NCBI GenBank assembly: GCA_027605045.1
Contig: JAQFWX010000038.1
Coordinates: 1 to 64,000, forward strand
DNA length: 64,000 nucleotides
Direction of reading: 5' to 3'
Source: Phallus indusiatus
Lineage: Eukaryota; Basidiomycota; Agaricomycetes; Phallales; Phallaceae
Notes under the pieces: model-generated
Told to the model about the DNA's origin: nothing
The model's database searches: none
Seen by the model: only the letters and a program-made list of their open reading frames with translations
Shown: positions 51,308 to 61,357 of the stretch, piece after piece
Layout: each line of letters starts with the position of its first letter
Position numbering within the stretch: position 1 is the first letter of the stretch
Translations under genes and position numbers: made by a program

Positions 51308-51951
51308 TGTCAAGATCCGAGACCGTTCGAGATCGCGAGATCGAGGGATCGAGAATCGAGAGATCGGAGGATGAGGAACTTGGCTTCAACTTATGTGTTG
51401 CGCCCGCTCCAAAGGCCTGAGAGTATTCCTCAATTTGGATCGTGACGAATCAGCACTCACAACGAAGAACAATCCGGAGATAACGAAGACTTTGGCGACT
51501 CCGTCGCCAAAGGCGAGAGATCGAGAGAATCGAGAAAAATCGGGTTTCGAGATAAAGAGACGAGTTGTAATTCAAAGAGGTTTGAAATAAAATGAAATAT
51601 ATTTGAATCGAATCAGAGTTCGATTTCAAGACGACTTTGTATGGTATTTACAGCGAGTTTAAATACTACAAAGTGATGCAGGGTCGAGTACAAAGAAAGT
51701 ACTAATTCGGAAAGTACATAATAGTACTCGAGGAAGTCGTGAGGTTCGTTAGAATCATAAAGAAAGAAATAGAAAGTATTCTATTTATATCATGGAACCT
51801 CACCGATCGTCAAAGTGAATAAATCGGTAATCGGTGTTCGAGAGATCGTATAGAGTGCGATCTCTATAAGGTTCGTTCGTTCGAGTTTGAAAAGAATGTG
51901 AAATCGAATTAAATCGTTAAATCGATGTCACGAGAAAATCGGCTCGTGACA
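51308..51951 (-). repeat. 5' LTR of the Gypsy element
   Basis: Direct copy of 43131-43774. It holds the promoter of the gag-pol transcript by position. Confidence 0.92.
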
Positions 51952-51956
51952 GTTCG

Positions 51957-52200
51957 AGGTATAGCCATATGACAATTCACTAACTTGTAATATCATATTA
52001 TAACTAATACTCAGATTAAAGGATTCTGATGTGAAAAATTGTCAGTATGTTGCTATTTTTATCTTAGTTAAATCATGTAAGAATTTTTACTTATATAACA
52101 CTAGCAATAACTTTTTCTATTCAATGAAACGGTATACAAAGTAAAACATATATTATTATTAATCATAGCAGAGAATTATATAATGAAGTTAATATAATTA
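51957..52200 (+). repeat. Left inverted arm (with 43051-43130)
   Basis: Together with 43051-43130, from which the Gypsy insertion separates it, this sequence is roughly 75-80% similar by eye to the reverse complement of 60240-60448. Shared blocks: CACTGGAGACATTGTA, AAAATTATGGTTC and TATTATAACTAATACTCAG. Confidence 0.7.
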
Positions 52201-52205
52201 CTTAT

Positions 52206-53071
52206 TGTCATGATCCGATTCATGACATCACTTCCGGTAACGTTACGTAATCCATATCCGATCATTTACCGTTCATCTCCGTAATCTTATCTCGCTTACG
52301 TCACTCACGATAAGACCATCGCGTTCAGTCATCCCAATCAACCTTACAACTCGAATAGAGACGCACCCGTCTCTCTTAACTCCTGGAACATCCGCGGAAA
52401 GGCCTTTCTAGAATATTCCACGCACGTTCCGGTTATGAGATCATAGATGACGAACGTAGGTCCATGTATGCACAGCTCTTATCCCTGCACACCTCATGTT
52501 CATCACATGAGACATCATACCCTGCATATATTGATATTACTTACGAATCTCACGACTTGTTTACATTTCTCAAGTTCGGAATCTATTTCGAACTGAGCTA
52601 GAATTATTTATCTGATGTGTATATAAACCCTAGCATACACGTAGATAGTTCTTCAGACTTAATATCGAACGTAGTTCGATATCTCTATAACAACTCTCCT
52701 TCTCTATTCTATTCATCATTGAACGTCGAGATCGTTCTTCGAGACTTGCAGCGACGGAAGCCATCTGTCGTTGCCGAGAGTTACATCTCAAAGCTTTCTT
52801 CATTATCGTTGAGCTTGATATCATTCAGTACGAGATACAGCTCGCGGTTCTCGAAGCTCGGAACGCACATATCAGAAGCGTCCTTGACGAACTCGACGCT
52901 CGTGACGAACGTCAGGACAAATCCTGAAGAAGACTGTCGCGGCACAACCTCTTATAGGTTGAGGCCAAGTCCTGACTGTCGTCAACCAACGGTGACAGTT
53001 ATTGGTGTTATATTCAGCGACTAAAATATATTACAGTATCTATTACCGTTCCCGGATATCGGTACTTGACA
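52206..53071. repeat. Solo LTR M (866 bp)
   Basis: TGTCATGATCCG...GGTACTTGACA, flanked by CTTAT on the left and GTTAT on the right (4 of 5 match). It interrupts the left inverted arm. No internal retroelement genes remain. Confidence 0.6.
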
Positions 53072-53203
53072 GTTATCAATACAATTTTTTATCATAATTT
53101 TGAGGGAGTGAGAAATACTGAGTTTCTATGTAATTATAACTTGAGGTCACAATATGTGACATTAGAGTTTTCTCAAGATTTTCTAGGAATCCCTGTATTA
53201 TTA

Positions 53204-53433
53204 CAGCAGTTTGCAGACTCGTTTGCACTCCGACGAGTCGCGAGTTCGCGTGCTGAAAAATAGGGTTCGAAAGACCGGGTTTTTTCAGCTCAACGGCTGA
53301 TTGTAAACTTGGACTTATTTAGTAAAATTTACTCTCATCTCATGTATCTATTTTATAGTAACTTAAAAATATTAAAAATACGAAGTTTGAAAATTAACTC
53401 GGTCTTTCAGCGGATGCGATTCGTGTGACATGC
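53204..53433 (+). repeat. Left terminal inverted repeat of the Tc1-like element
   Basis: Matches the reverse complement of 59807-60036 with only a handful of differences, all near the inner end. Confidence 0.92.
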
Positions 53434-53441
53434 TGTAACGG

Positions 53442-53752
53442 ATCCACCGCATGCGGTGGATTGAGTATATGCCACTTAGGCATATGCAGAGGGCGAAGCC
53501 CTCTGCAGTAATTACTATTATTACTTCTAATAATAGAGGCGCTTAACGCCTCTGGCTCGCCGTGACGCGGCGAGCCATTATGTAATAACTGTACATTAGT
53601 AGTAGTTACGCGCGTGCTGATTCAGCACATGCAACTTGTTTTACTCCACAAAAAAATACAGCACTTTGGTCTGTTACTTGTGGCGTGAAACTACAGCGTG
53701 ATATAAACTGTGTACCGCAAGTGGTACACTATAAAAAGTAACGAAATGTTAC
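53442..53752. repeat. Array of consecutive perfect hairpins
   Basis: Directly inside the left inverted repeat. Stems: 53442-53461 (20-bp perfect palindrome), 53467-53485 (7-bp stem), 53485-53507 (10-bp stem, GAA loop), 53515-53536 (9-bp), 53535-53553 (7-bp), 53553-53577 (10-bp), 53614-53628 (7-bp), 53710-53729 (7-bp) and 53738-53752 (5-bp). Each stem has its own sequence. Between 53467 and 53577 they abut or share a base. Confidence 0.85.
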
Positions 53753-54533
53753 ACATGCAGTCACCTTTCGTGTTGCCGCCCACACGTTTTCTTCACTCTT
53801 CTCATGACCAAACCGACAGGGAATCCTCCCGGTTGTCCAAGAAAAAAAAGACCACATGAATCCTCAACATCATCTACTGCAGCTGCTTCCCAACCTCCAA
53901 TTCGCTCAACAAGATTAGCACAGAAGCAAGCCTTGGTGGCTGCATCATCGGATGCCCAAGGAATAGCACATGCATCGCAAGATTCTGGAAGAGGCAACTT
54001 GGATGGCAGTTTGGAAAATGAGCTGGATGATGAGAGGGAACCAGATGAAGAAGATGAAGAAGATGAGGAAAGGGAGGAGGAGGAGGAGGAGGAAGAGGAG
54101 GAGGAAGAGGAGGCGGTGGTCCCAGTGGAGGAACCAGGTATGTTATTCATCTAGTTCTGGTTACTCTTTGTGGCTGACAAGCAAAGTATGGGATGTACCC
54201 TTTCAGGTTCCAATTCGATCTGATGCTGTTGACATCGAATATTTCTCGACAGACTCTGGAATGGCATCCTTCATGGTTCGGATTTCAAAAGTGATGCAGA
54301 CACCATGGGATCAGTTACATTTGACATACAAACTATCGTCAGATTCGAAAGATGCATTGCCACGTGTCCTCTCCACTACGATGAACTGGATTACTTTGAT
54401 GAAGCGTGCTAAGCAGGAGTTATGTAGGCTTGATGATCGTAGACGTCTTGTGAAAGGGAGAGTGCCCTTGAAGGATCATTTTGAGGTTTTCTTGTTTGAT
54501 GGTCAGAGTGCGGATATTGTGAAAGGAGCAACT

Positions 54534-54929
54534 TGTTAGGGCACGATCGTTCAGTGGTTAGACTTAAGGATCAGACTGCTACTATAACCCAGTAACCCAG
54601 TCTATAATAGCGCAAGGAGCTACTCATGCGCGCACAGTTGTATATATACATGATTACGCTATCTCTAACCAATAGCTATCAGGTGCATTATCTACCAATA
54701 GGAGGAGCGGTAGCCGAGGACAATACGGATGACATAGAGAAAGAGGGAGATAGGGCAGAATGGAGCGAACGGAGAAACGGGGAGAGTTCGGGAGAATACG
54801 CGGGGGATAAGTACGGACCGGTATACCGGGTACCGTATGACCGACGTAGAGCGCGTAGGCATCTAAGTAGGTTATACTATACTACGCTAATATACTAGAG
54901 TGACCGTTAACCCGGGACGTACCCTGACA
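54534..54929 (-). repeat. LTR-like insertion K2 (396 bp)
   Basis: Second copy of the K1 family, flanked by CAACT on both sides (54529-54533, 54930-54934). Confidence 0.86.
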
Positions 54930-55136
54930 CAACTGATTCGAGTGACACGGTTTCGAAGGGAAAGAAAAAAGCGAGCAAAGTCCCAGCAACCAAAGCAACC
55001 ACAGTAGATCTTGCAGCTGACAGAACAACAAACTGGGTCAAAAACCTCCAAGCAAAATACGAGTGTGAAGCCCATAATAAAGACTTGTGCTATGTGTCTT
55101 CAAATGGTGTGCATCTGAAAATCACAATGGCTAATC

Positions 55137-55536
55137 TGTTAGGGCTACTCAGCTCACACTAGAGGGAGGGGATCCTAAGGTAAATATATTGGGGGAGAAC
55201 TAACTACTCACCTAGAGGGAGGGGATCCTAAGAGAACAAGCTTAGGGACCCTCACTCTAGGGACAGCGACTATATACATGAAAAACGATAGCGCGGCGTG
55301 CGGCCCTGACACAGCTAAGTGCCAGACACCCAAACCGAACATAAGCGACGTGATGCCTACGGCGTCACACCGGGTACGAGCGCGCGACGCGCGCAAGTAG
55401 AGAAAGTGGAATAGAGACAGAGGGAGCAAACGGAGGGTGAAGATAATATATGGGAAATATAAATAAAGTAGAGGGAAATATATACCGATGATAATAAATG
55501 AGGAAAAATGAGGGGACGCGGTAGCGTACCCTGACA
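55137..55536 (-). repeat. LTR-like insertion C (400 bp)
   Basis: Family of A in minus orientation. Its flanks share ten bases, ATGGCTAATC (55127-55136 and 55537-55546), instead of the usual five. Confidence 0.84.
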
Positions 55537-55912
55537 ATGGCTAATCTTAGCCTCTGGGGTATTCTTATTGTAGGTTCACTTTTATTTGTCAATTGCTATC
55601 TAACCTGAATCTGAACAGGAAAATGGACATGCAGATATTGATGAACTTCCGAAGGAATTGGGTCAATTACAGGCTCGAGAAGTTGCACGTGGCAAAACAG
55701 GATCATCTGCTCCATCTGCATCCATGCCAACATCCACGCTTCATCCAGCTCCCACACCCAATCCAGCTTCTATACCTCATTTGGCCCCTACATCCCATCC
55801 GGCACCTACACCCAATCCGGCTTCCACACCTTATCCAGCTCCCGCACCCTATCCAGCTCCCACACCCTATCCAGCTCCCACTCTCCACGCACCATCTCAA
55901 TTACCTCCCTTC

Positions 55913-56309
55913 TGTCAGGGTACGCTACCGCGTCCCCTCATTTTTCCTTATTTATTATCATCGGTATATATCTATTTCTATCTTATTTATATTTCCCATG
56001 CATTACCTCTACCATCCGTTTATTCTCTCCGTCCATATTTCACCTTCTCTACTCGCGCGCGTTGCGCGCTCGTACCCGGCATGATGCCCGTGACATCACG
56101 TCGCTTAGGCTCGGCTTGGGCGCCTGGCACTTAGCTGTGCCAGGGCCGCACGCCGCGTCGTCGTTTTATGTATATAGTAGCTGTACCTAGAGTGAGGGCC
56201 CCTAAGCTTGTTCTCTTAGGATCCCCTCCCTCTAGGTGAGTAGTATAGTTACCTTCCAATATATTACTTAGGATCCCCTCCCTCTAGTGTGAGCTGAGTA
56301 GCCCTAACA
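55913..56309 (+). repeat. LTR-like insertion D (397 bp)
   Basis: Family of A, plus orientation, CCTTC duplicated on both sides (55908-55912, 56310-56314). Confidence 0.86.
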
Positions 56310-56322
56310 CCTTCTATCCTGG

Positions 56323-56674
56323 TGTCACGGTACGCTAGCACCTTTTCCGATTATTCAATTCCTTCGATTTCTTTCGGTTTCATTTCGTGTTACGATTTCC
56401 TTCATTTCCCGTACTCTGCCATTTCCATTAGTTCCATCATTTTCTCGATTTTTCAATCTCTTCGATTTTCCTCGATTTCTGTCTGTATCTCCTCGGATCC
56501 CATGGGGATCAGTCGAGCGCTTCGTGTCCTGTACTTATATGCGTTTTCCCTAGAGAGGGATACCTAAGCTTGTTCTCTTAGGTTTTCCCTCCTCTAGGTG
56601 AGTAGTTAGTCGCTGCCCCTCAATAGATCTTAGGTTTTCCCTCCTCTAGGTGTGTGCCCTGAGTCGCCCTAACA
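56323..56674 (+). repeat. LTR-like insertion H (352 bp)
   Basis: TGTCACGGTACGCTAGC...GAGTCGCCCTAACA with CCTGG on both sides. Third family; related to the LTR at 57073-57370. Confidence 0.84.
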
Positions 56675-57072
56675 CCTGGTGCACCTATGGGAAACCCATA
56701 TATGTATCCACCATATCCGCCTGTACCTTATCCACCTCCGCCAGCACATATGCATCTGTGGCCGCCAGTGCATACTGGAAGATCAAGTCGGCATTCTCAC
56801 GGTGGTAGTTCTCCACCCCACCGATCTGATCCTTCCGAAGATGAATTTGACGATCCTACAAAGTTTCCAGATATTGAAACTTGGTTTACACAGCATGACC
56901 AACGGTTTGCCGGCAAAAGCAGCACCCACATATTACTCCCCTATATTGATTCATTTATTTCTCAGAAATTTTTGCGTATATCACAATTGGCAAATCTGTC
57001 CGACAGTCAGGAGCTTGTACGCATTTGTCCGGACATGCCCGAAGGAACGGCACAGTACTTACACATGCAGGT

Positions 57073-58287
57073 TGTTACGGTACGCGAGCGCCTCGCCGAT
57101 TATTCGATCTTTTCGATTTCTTTCGGTTTCATTTCGTATTACGATTTCCTTCATTTCCCGTACTTGCCGTTTCCATTAGTTCCCTCGTTTTCTCGTTTTC
57201 TCGATCTCCTCGATTTCTTTCGATTCCTGTTTGTATCTCCTCGGATCCCATGGAGATCAGTCGGGCGCCTCATATTCGGTACTTATATGCGTTTTCCCTA
57301 GAGGGGGATACCTAAGCTTGTTCTCTTAGGTTTTCCCTCCTCTAGGTGTGTGCCCTGAGTCGCCCTAACAGTAGAACAAGCTTCTACCTTTCGGACTGGT
57401 TGTTTTTATCGTCGTTTTCTTTCGGAAACTCTTCGTCAGCAGTGTCTCAGACGTTCCCAACGCTTTTGCCCATAAAACGACCCCTCCGTCCTTCGTTCTT
57501 CGATTTCTTTCGTCATGGATCTAGAAGAGAGTGACCCTACTACTGAAAGTCGCCTCTCTGCGATTGAACAAAGAATAGAAGAGCTCGTGACTCATCTCGA
57601 CCGACTCTTCACCCCTCAGGCTCCCGCTGCCGATCCCTCTAATCCGACAAACCCCAATCCCAGAGCCTCGGCTCCAAATCCCCAAAACGAGGCGAGATCA
57701 TCTCGAAACACTCGCCCTGCTGTACCTCTCGCCTATGATGGGGATTGTTAGGGCGACTCAGGGCACACACCTAGAGGGCAGGAAACTTAAGATCTATTGA
57801 TGAACGACGACTAACTACTCACCTAGAGGGCAGGAAACCTAAGAGAACAAGCTTAGGGATCCCCCTCTAGGGCTATGCTACATATACTACGTGGAAGCGC
57901 TCGGGGACAATAGATGAGTATCGCCGCGGGATCCGAGGCGATAAAAAGGAGTTCGAAGAGGTTCGGAGAATTCGATCGGAGTTCGAATTCGAAGAGATCG
58001 AAAGGAATAGATAATAGAGAACGAGAAATGACCGAACTATAGTTTGAGTTCTCGGAACCCAAACTCGAAGTCTCGGAAAGGAATCAGAAGGGAGAAAAGA
58101 ACATCGGAACACAAGGAAATGAAGAAATAATGACACGGAAGACATGAAGCTAGTGTACCCTGACAGGGATCGCAAAAACGGCCGTACCTTCTGGAACTCT
58201 GTCGATCTTTACATGAGCGTATGCGGTGGCGATTTCCCGAATCTCAGTACCAAAATCATCTGGGTACTTTCTTACATGAATAGTGGA
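57073..58287 (+). mobile_element. Truncated retrotransposon: 5' LTR and start of gag
   Basis: The LTR at 57073-57370 (TGTTACGGTACGC...CGCCCTAACA) resembles H but lacks one internal module. After a leader, gag starts at 57515 (MDLEESDPTTESRLSAIEQR), has a coiled coil and Pro/Asn-rich linker, then VPLAYDGD; after insertion J it continues RKNGRTFWNSVDLYM and SYMNSG, the typical capsid start. It ends abruptly at insertion E (58288). No pol and no second LTR. It explains why this LTR has no target duplication of its own. Confidence 0.75.
57746..58165 (-). repeat. LTR-like insertion J (420 bp)
   Basis: TGTTAGGGCGACTCAGG...GTACCCTGACA with GGGAT duplicated on both sides; sits inside the truncated gag. 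Confidence 0.85.
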
Positions 58288-58676
58288 TGTTAGGGCTACT
58301 CAGCTCACACTAGAGGGAGGGGATCCTAAGTAAAATATATTGAGAGAACTATACTACTCACCTAGAGGGAGGGGATCCTAAGAGAACAAGCTTAGGGACC
58401 CTCACTCTAGGGGCAGCGACTATATACATGAAAAACGATAACGCGGCGTGCAGCCCTGACACAGCTAAGTGCTAGGCGCCCGAACCGAGCCTAAGCGACG
58501 TGATGTCACGGGCATCACGCCGGGTACGAGCGCGCGAGCAGAGAAAGTGAAATAGAGACGGAACAAGGAAACGGAAAGTGAAAGTAATGAACGGGAAATG
58601 TAAATGGAATAGAAATAAATATATACCGATGATAATAAATAAGGAAAATGAGGGGACGCAGTAGCGTACCCTGACA
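58288..58676 (-). repeat. LTR-like insertion E (389 bp) at a rearrangement junction
   Basis: Family of A, but the flanks differ (GTGGA and GGAAG). The left neighbour is truncated gag and the right neighbour is truncated transposase, so E probably marks recombination between two copies. Confidence 0.75.
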
Positions 58677-59780
58677 GGAAGGATTGAATACCTAAAGACT
58701 GTTAGTAATGATTTGAAAAAAGATGTCACTCTCACCTTTTTCCCCGCACGAACCTCGTGCTACGAAATGCCCGTCATCCACAAACAGACCAAGCCTTGTT
58801 CCTATATGTTGTCCGAAGATCTACCGCACTTTCGTCAACAAATACAAGCTGTTCCGGTGTGTAATTTCCGATGCGCATGATATAGTCTGCCCTTTTTGTT
58901 GTGGATCGTTCCACAGCTACTTTCGAAGCCTAATACAATCAATAAACTATTCATAAAAAGGAAAACTAGTTCTTACCTTCTTCAAGCTCATTCCGGAAGC
59001 TTTCAGAGTGCGCCAGATTGTCGAGGTTGAGACATCGACCCCATGGTGTTGACAAAGGCCTCTTGTTAGGGCTACTCAGCTCAGACTAGAGGGAGGGGAT
59101 CCTAAGTAATATATTGGAAGATAACTATACTACTCACCTAGAGGGAGGGGATCCTAAGAGAACAAGCTTAGGGACCCTCACTCTAGGTACAGCTACTATA
59201 TACATAAAACGACGACGCGGCGTGCGGCCCTGACACAGCTAAGTGCCAGGCGCCCAAGCCGAGCCTAAGCGACGTGATGTCACGGGCATCACACCGTGTA
59301 CGAGCACGCAACGCGCGCGAGTAGAGAAGGTGAAATATGGACGGAGAGAATAAACGGATGGTAGAGGTAATGCACGGGAAATATAAATAAGATAGAAATA
59401 GATATATACCGATGATAATAAATAAGGAAAAATGAGGGGATGCGGTAGCGTACCCTGACACCTCTATGGAGTTCTTTGAGTGATAAATCCGGAGTATGTG
59501 CCAGGGCACCAAGTAAATACTATCAAATGTAAGAACGGAAACGCTAAAATGCCAGAAACAAAGGACCTACATTGATTTCAGAGGTTCCAAGCCTGCGACG
59601 CTGATGACGTGTCTTTGGGACATGGCTGACAGTTCCTGACTTCTGGAATTGGGATTTTATCGATTTTATTTTGCGCACACTGACGCCAGTAAGTGCTGAA
59701 ATATAGACAACATCGAAAATAGAGAGAAGACGGATAATGACAGAGAGGAGATCCTGAGATATAGTGGCACGATGAGCCAT
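58677..59780 (-). pseudogene. Tc1/IS630-type DDE transposase, truncated and interrupted
   Basis: Starts MAHRATISQDLL at 59780. Helix-turn-helix near residues 25-45 (LTGVSVRKIKSIKSQFQKSG), then LLGALAHTPDLSLKELH, WRTLKASGMSLKK, and the catalytic second Asp in PEQLVFVDESAVDLRTTYRN, ahead of FRSTRFVRGKR. Introns follow the exon ending EIN (near 59572), the exon ending MSLKK (near 58974) and GKR. Insertion F splits it at 59064-59460 with the frame restored on removal. An in-frame TGA at 58774-58776 stands where CGA is likely. The C-terminal part with the third acidic residue is lost at insertion E. Confidence 0.82.
59064..59460 (-). repeat. LTR-like insertion F (397 bp)
   Basis: Family of A in minus orientation, CCTCT duplicated on both sides (59059-59063, 59461-59465). 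Confidence 0.86.
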
Positions 59781-59806
59781 CGATGGTTGTCACAATGAGA
59801 GTGACT

Positions 59807-60036
59807 GCATGTCACACGAATCGCGTCTGCTGAAAGACTGAGTTAATTTTCAAACTTCATATTTTTAATATTTTTAAGTTACTATAAAATAGATACATGA
59901 GATGAGAGTAAATTTTACTAAATAAGTCCAAGTTTACAATCAGCCGTTGAGCTGAAAAAACCCGGTCTTTCGAACCCTATTTTTCAGCACGCGAACTCGC
60001 GACTCGTCGGAGTGCAAACGAGTCTGCAAACTGCTG
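59807..60036 (-). repeat. Right terminal inverted repeat of the Tc1-like element
   Basis: Inverse of 53204-53433; ends CTGCTG next to TA. Confidence 0.92.
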
Positions 60037-60239
60037 TAAGGTTTTCCCAGGAAAACTCTGATATTACACAGTGTAATCTCATGCTTAAAATTAAGGTTTT
60101 TCCATGCATCTAAATTATAATAGAAATATATCTTCACAATAAATATAAAAAAGATTTTGAGAACATTCTTCAATATGAATGATGATAATGTAAGTTTCAT
60201 TCTATTCATTATTTTACTGAATGGATAATATTAATCATA

Positions 60240-60429
60240 GGCTTATATGATAAAGAATTAGTACATAATTTGACTAAGATAATTATAGCAGTATAGTGAC
60301 AATTTTACAAGCCAGAATCCCTTGACCTGAGTATTAGTTATAATATAATTTTGCAATTTGGTAAATTGTCAATAGCCTATGCCTTGAACCATAATTTTGT
60401 TAGGATCCTTTTTTTGGCTAAACCCTACA
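60240..60429 (-). repeat. Right inverted arm outside the Tc1-like element
   Basis: Reverse complement is homologous to 43051-43130 plus 51957-52200. The similarity weakens but can be followed towards the Tc1-like ends on both sides. It extends into the first codons of the gene at 60430. Confidence 0.68.
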
Positions 60430-60758
60430 ATGTCTCCAGTGAGTTTATCAATTCGCGAACCCCCACCTCCAGGCATCAGTAATCATCAACTTGCTACGGC
60501 TCGTTTTTACGGTGAGAAAGCTGGAATTCCCCCTGGCAAGGTAAGATTTATGTTCAGGAGAAATTAATTTATTATTAAAATATTTCACAGGACTTACCGC
60601 CATTGTTTTATGATATGCCACCATTTCCTTACTCGCAAGCAATGTATGATCGGTATATCAGTCCATTTATGAACAGATGTGGGTTTTCGGAGGCTCAGAC
60701 AGTTACTACAGATCTCAACAACGTTGAAGTTGAGGAAGTTGATGGTCCACTTTTCTAA
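60430..60758 (+). CDS. Small protein of 92 aa, unknown function
   Basis: Two exons, 60430-60540 and 60591-60758, with a GTAAGA...TTTCACAG intron of 50 nt in phase 0. The protein begins MSPVSLSIREPPPPGISNHQ, has a Pro/Tyr-rich middle (DLPPLFYDMPPFPYSQAMYD) and an acidic end. No domain is recognised. Its promoter side is the inverted arm, which has a diverged copy at 43 kb. The intact splice and uninterrupted frame suggest it may be one of the older genes of the 25-kb element. Confidence 0.55.
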
Positions 60759-61357
60759 ATTTGTAATATTGTATATACTCTATAATATATAGGCAACATT
60801 ATATATGTATAGCATTCATTGTTCAAGGGGCAAAAATTACACGAATCAGAGTTTATTTAGACTATATACGAACCAGCTAATATCCATTCAGATAGACCAG
60901 TGGGGTTCCCGGCAGAGTGTTTCTTAGCTTAACCCGAGGCCTCTGGTTCAATTCTGACTCAGGCCGTGTTTTTCATGTGCAAGCGGGATTGTTGGGATTT
61001 TGGCAACGATGTTAATGCAGTAAACGCTGTCCGTTACGATTAACACTGAAATTGTTTCGATCAAGCTGCCGTGTCCGGCGCAATCGGTGAGATTGGGTTT
61101 AGTCCTTGCCCAGTCTTAGTCTATGACTACTTTTTGCAAACTTAAATGTTGTTTAGCGTAGCTATATGTCATTGTAGTAATAAGAGCAAGAGTTTACCTT
61201 CTTACTGAGAACTCACACTAATTTTTAAGTGCTACATACCGATGTATGTTCTCTTCAAGTTCCTTTGTGTATTCATTTCATTTCATTTATTGATCTCATT
61301 TTTATTTACACATTTAAACATTGGAATGACACCAGCAGAGAGTTTTGAGTACTTTAC
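60759..61357. other. Non-coding part of the 25-kb element
   Basis: AT-rich; no gene recognised. A short GGTTCAATTC stretch near 60945 resembles a tRNA B box, but no cloverleaf can be built. Confidence 0.45.

Larger units (their letters stand above)
43131..51951 (-). mobile_element. Full-length chromodomain Ty3/Gypsy retrotransposon (chromovirus)
   Basis: 8,821 bp with 644-bp LTRs (43131-43774 and 51308-51951) that appear identical by eye, flanked by GTTCG on both sides (43126-43130, 51952-51956). gag-pol runs on the minus strand in the order gag, protease, reverse transcriptase, RNase H, integrase, chromodomain. A purine tract AAGGAGGGA precedes the 3' LTR. No tRNA-complementary primer site is obvious after the 5' LTR; self-priming as in the Tf1 group is possible. 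Three single-base frame breaks affect gag-pol. An opposite-strand gene lies between pol and the 3' LTR. Confidence 0.93.
53804..57072 (+). pseudogene. Transposon accessory protein: acidic, Cys/His, proline-rich and SAM-like regions
   Basis: Starts MTKPTGNPPGCPRKKRP, with an AT-hook-like basic stretch. Exon 1 is 53804-54137, exon 2 starts at 54187 after a 49-nt intron, and a further intron ends just before GHADIDELPKELGQL. Regions: Ser/Ala-rich, a Glu/Asp run, a globular part (IEYFSTDSGMASFMVRIS), a C/H motif (CEAHNKDLCYVSSNGVHLK), proline-rich PAPTPNPAS-type repeats, and a SAM-like end (DIETWFTQHDQRFAGKSS). Insertions K2, C, D and H interrupt it and each removal restores the frame; it is cut off at 57072 by a retroelement LTR. 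Proteins of this layout are common in mushroom transposons; the role is unknown. Confidence 0.62.
53204..60036. mobile_element. Tc1/mariner-like DNA transposon (6.8 kb) with nested insertions
   Basis: CAGCAGTTTGCAGACTCG at both ends in inverted orientation, each next to TA (53202-53203, 60037-60038), the target duplication of the Tc1/mariner superfamily. The inverted repeats are 230 bp and nearly identical. Inside: a hairpin array, a plus-strand accessory gene, and a minus-strand DDE transposase. At least eight LTR-like insertions and a truncated retroelement interrupt these genes, so this copy is dead despite its well-preserved ends. Confidence 0.85.

Noticed and set aside
53442..53752. CRISPR-like repeat array
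   Set aside because: Stem sequences all differ and there are no constant repeats with spacers; also the genome is eukaryotic.
60900..60990. tRNA-like B box (GGTTCAATTC)
   Set aside because: No acceptor stem, no matching A box and the T-arm does not pair; not a tRNA gene.
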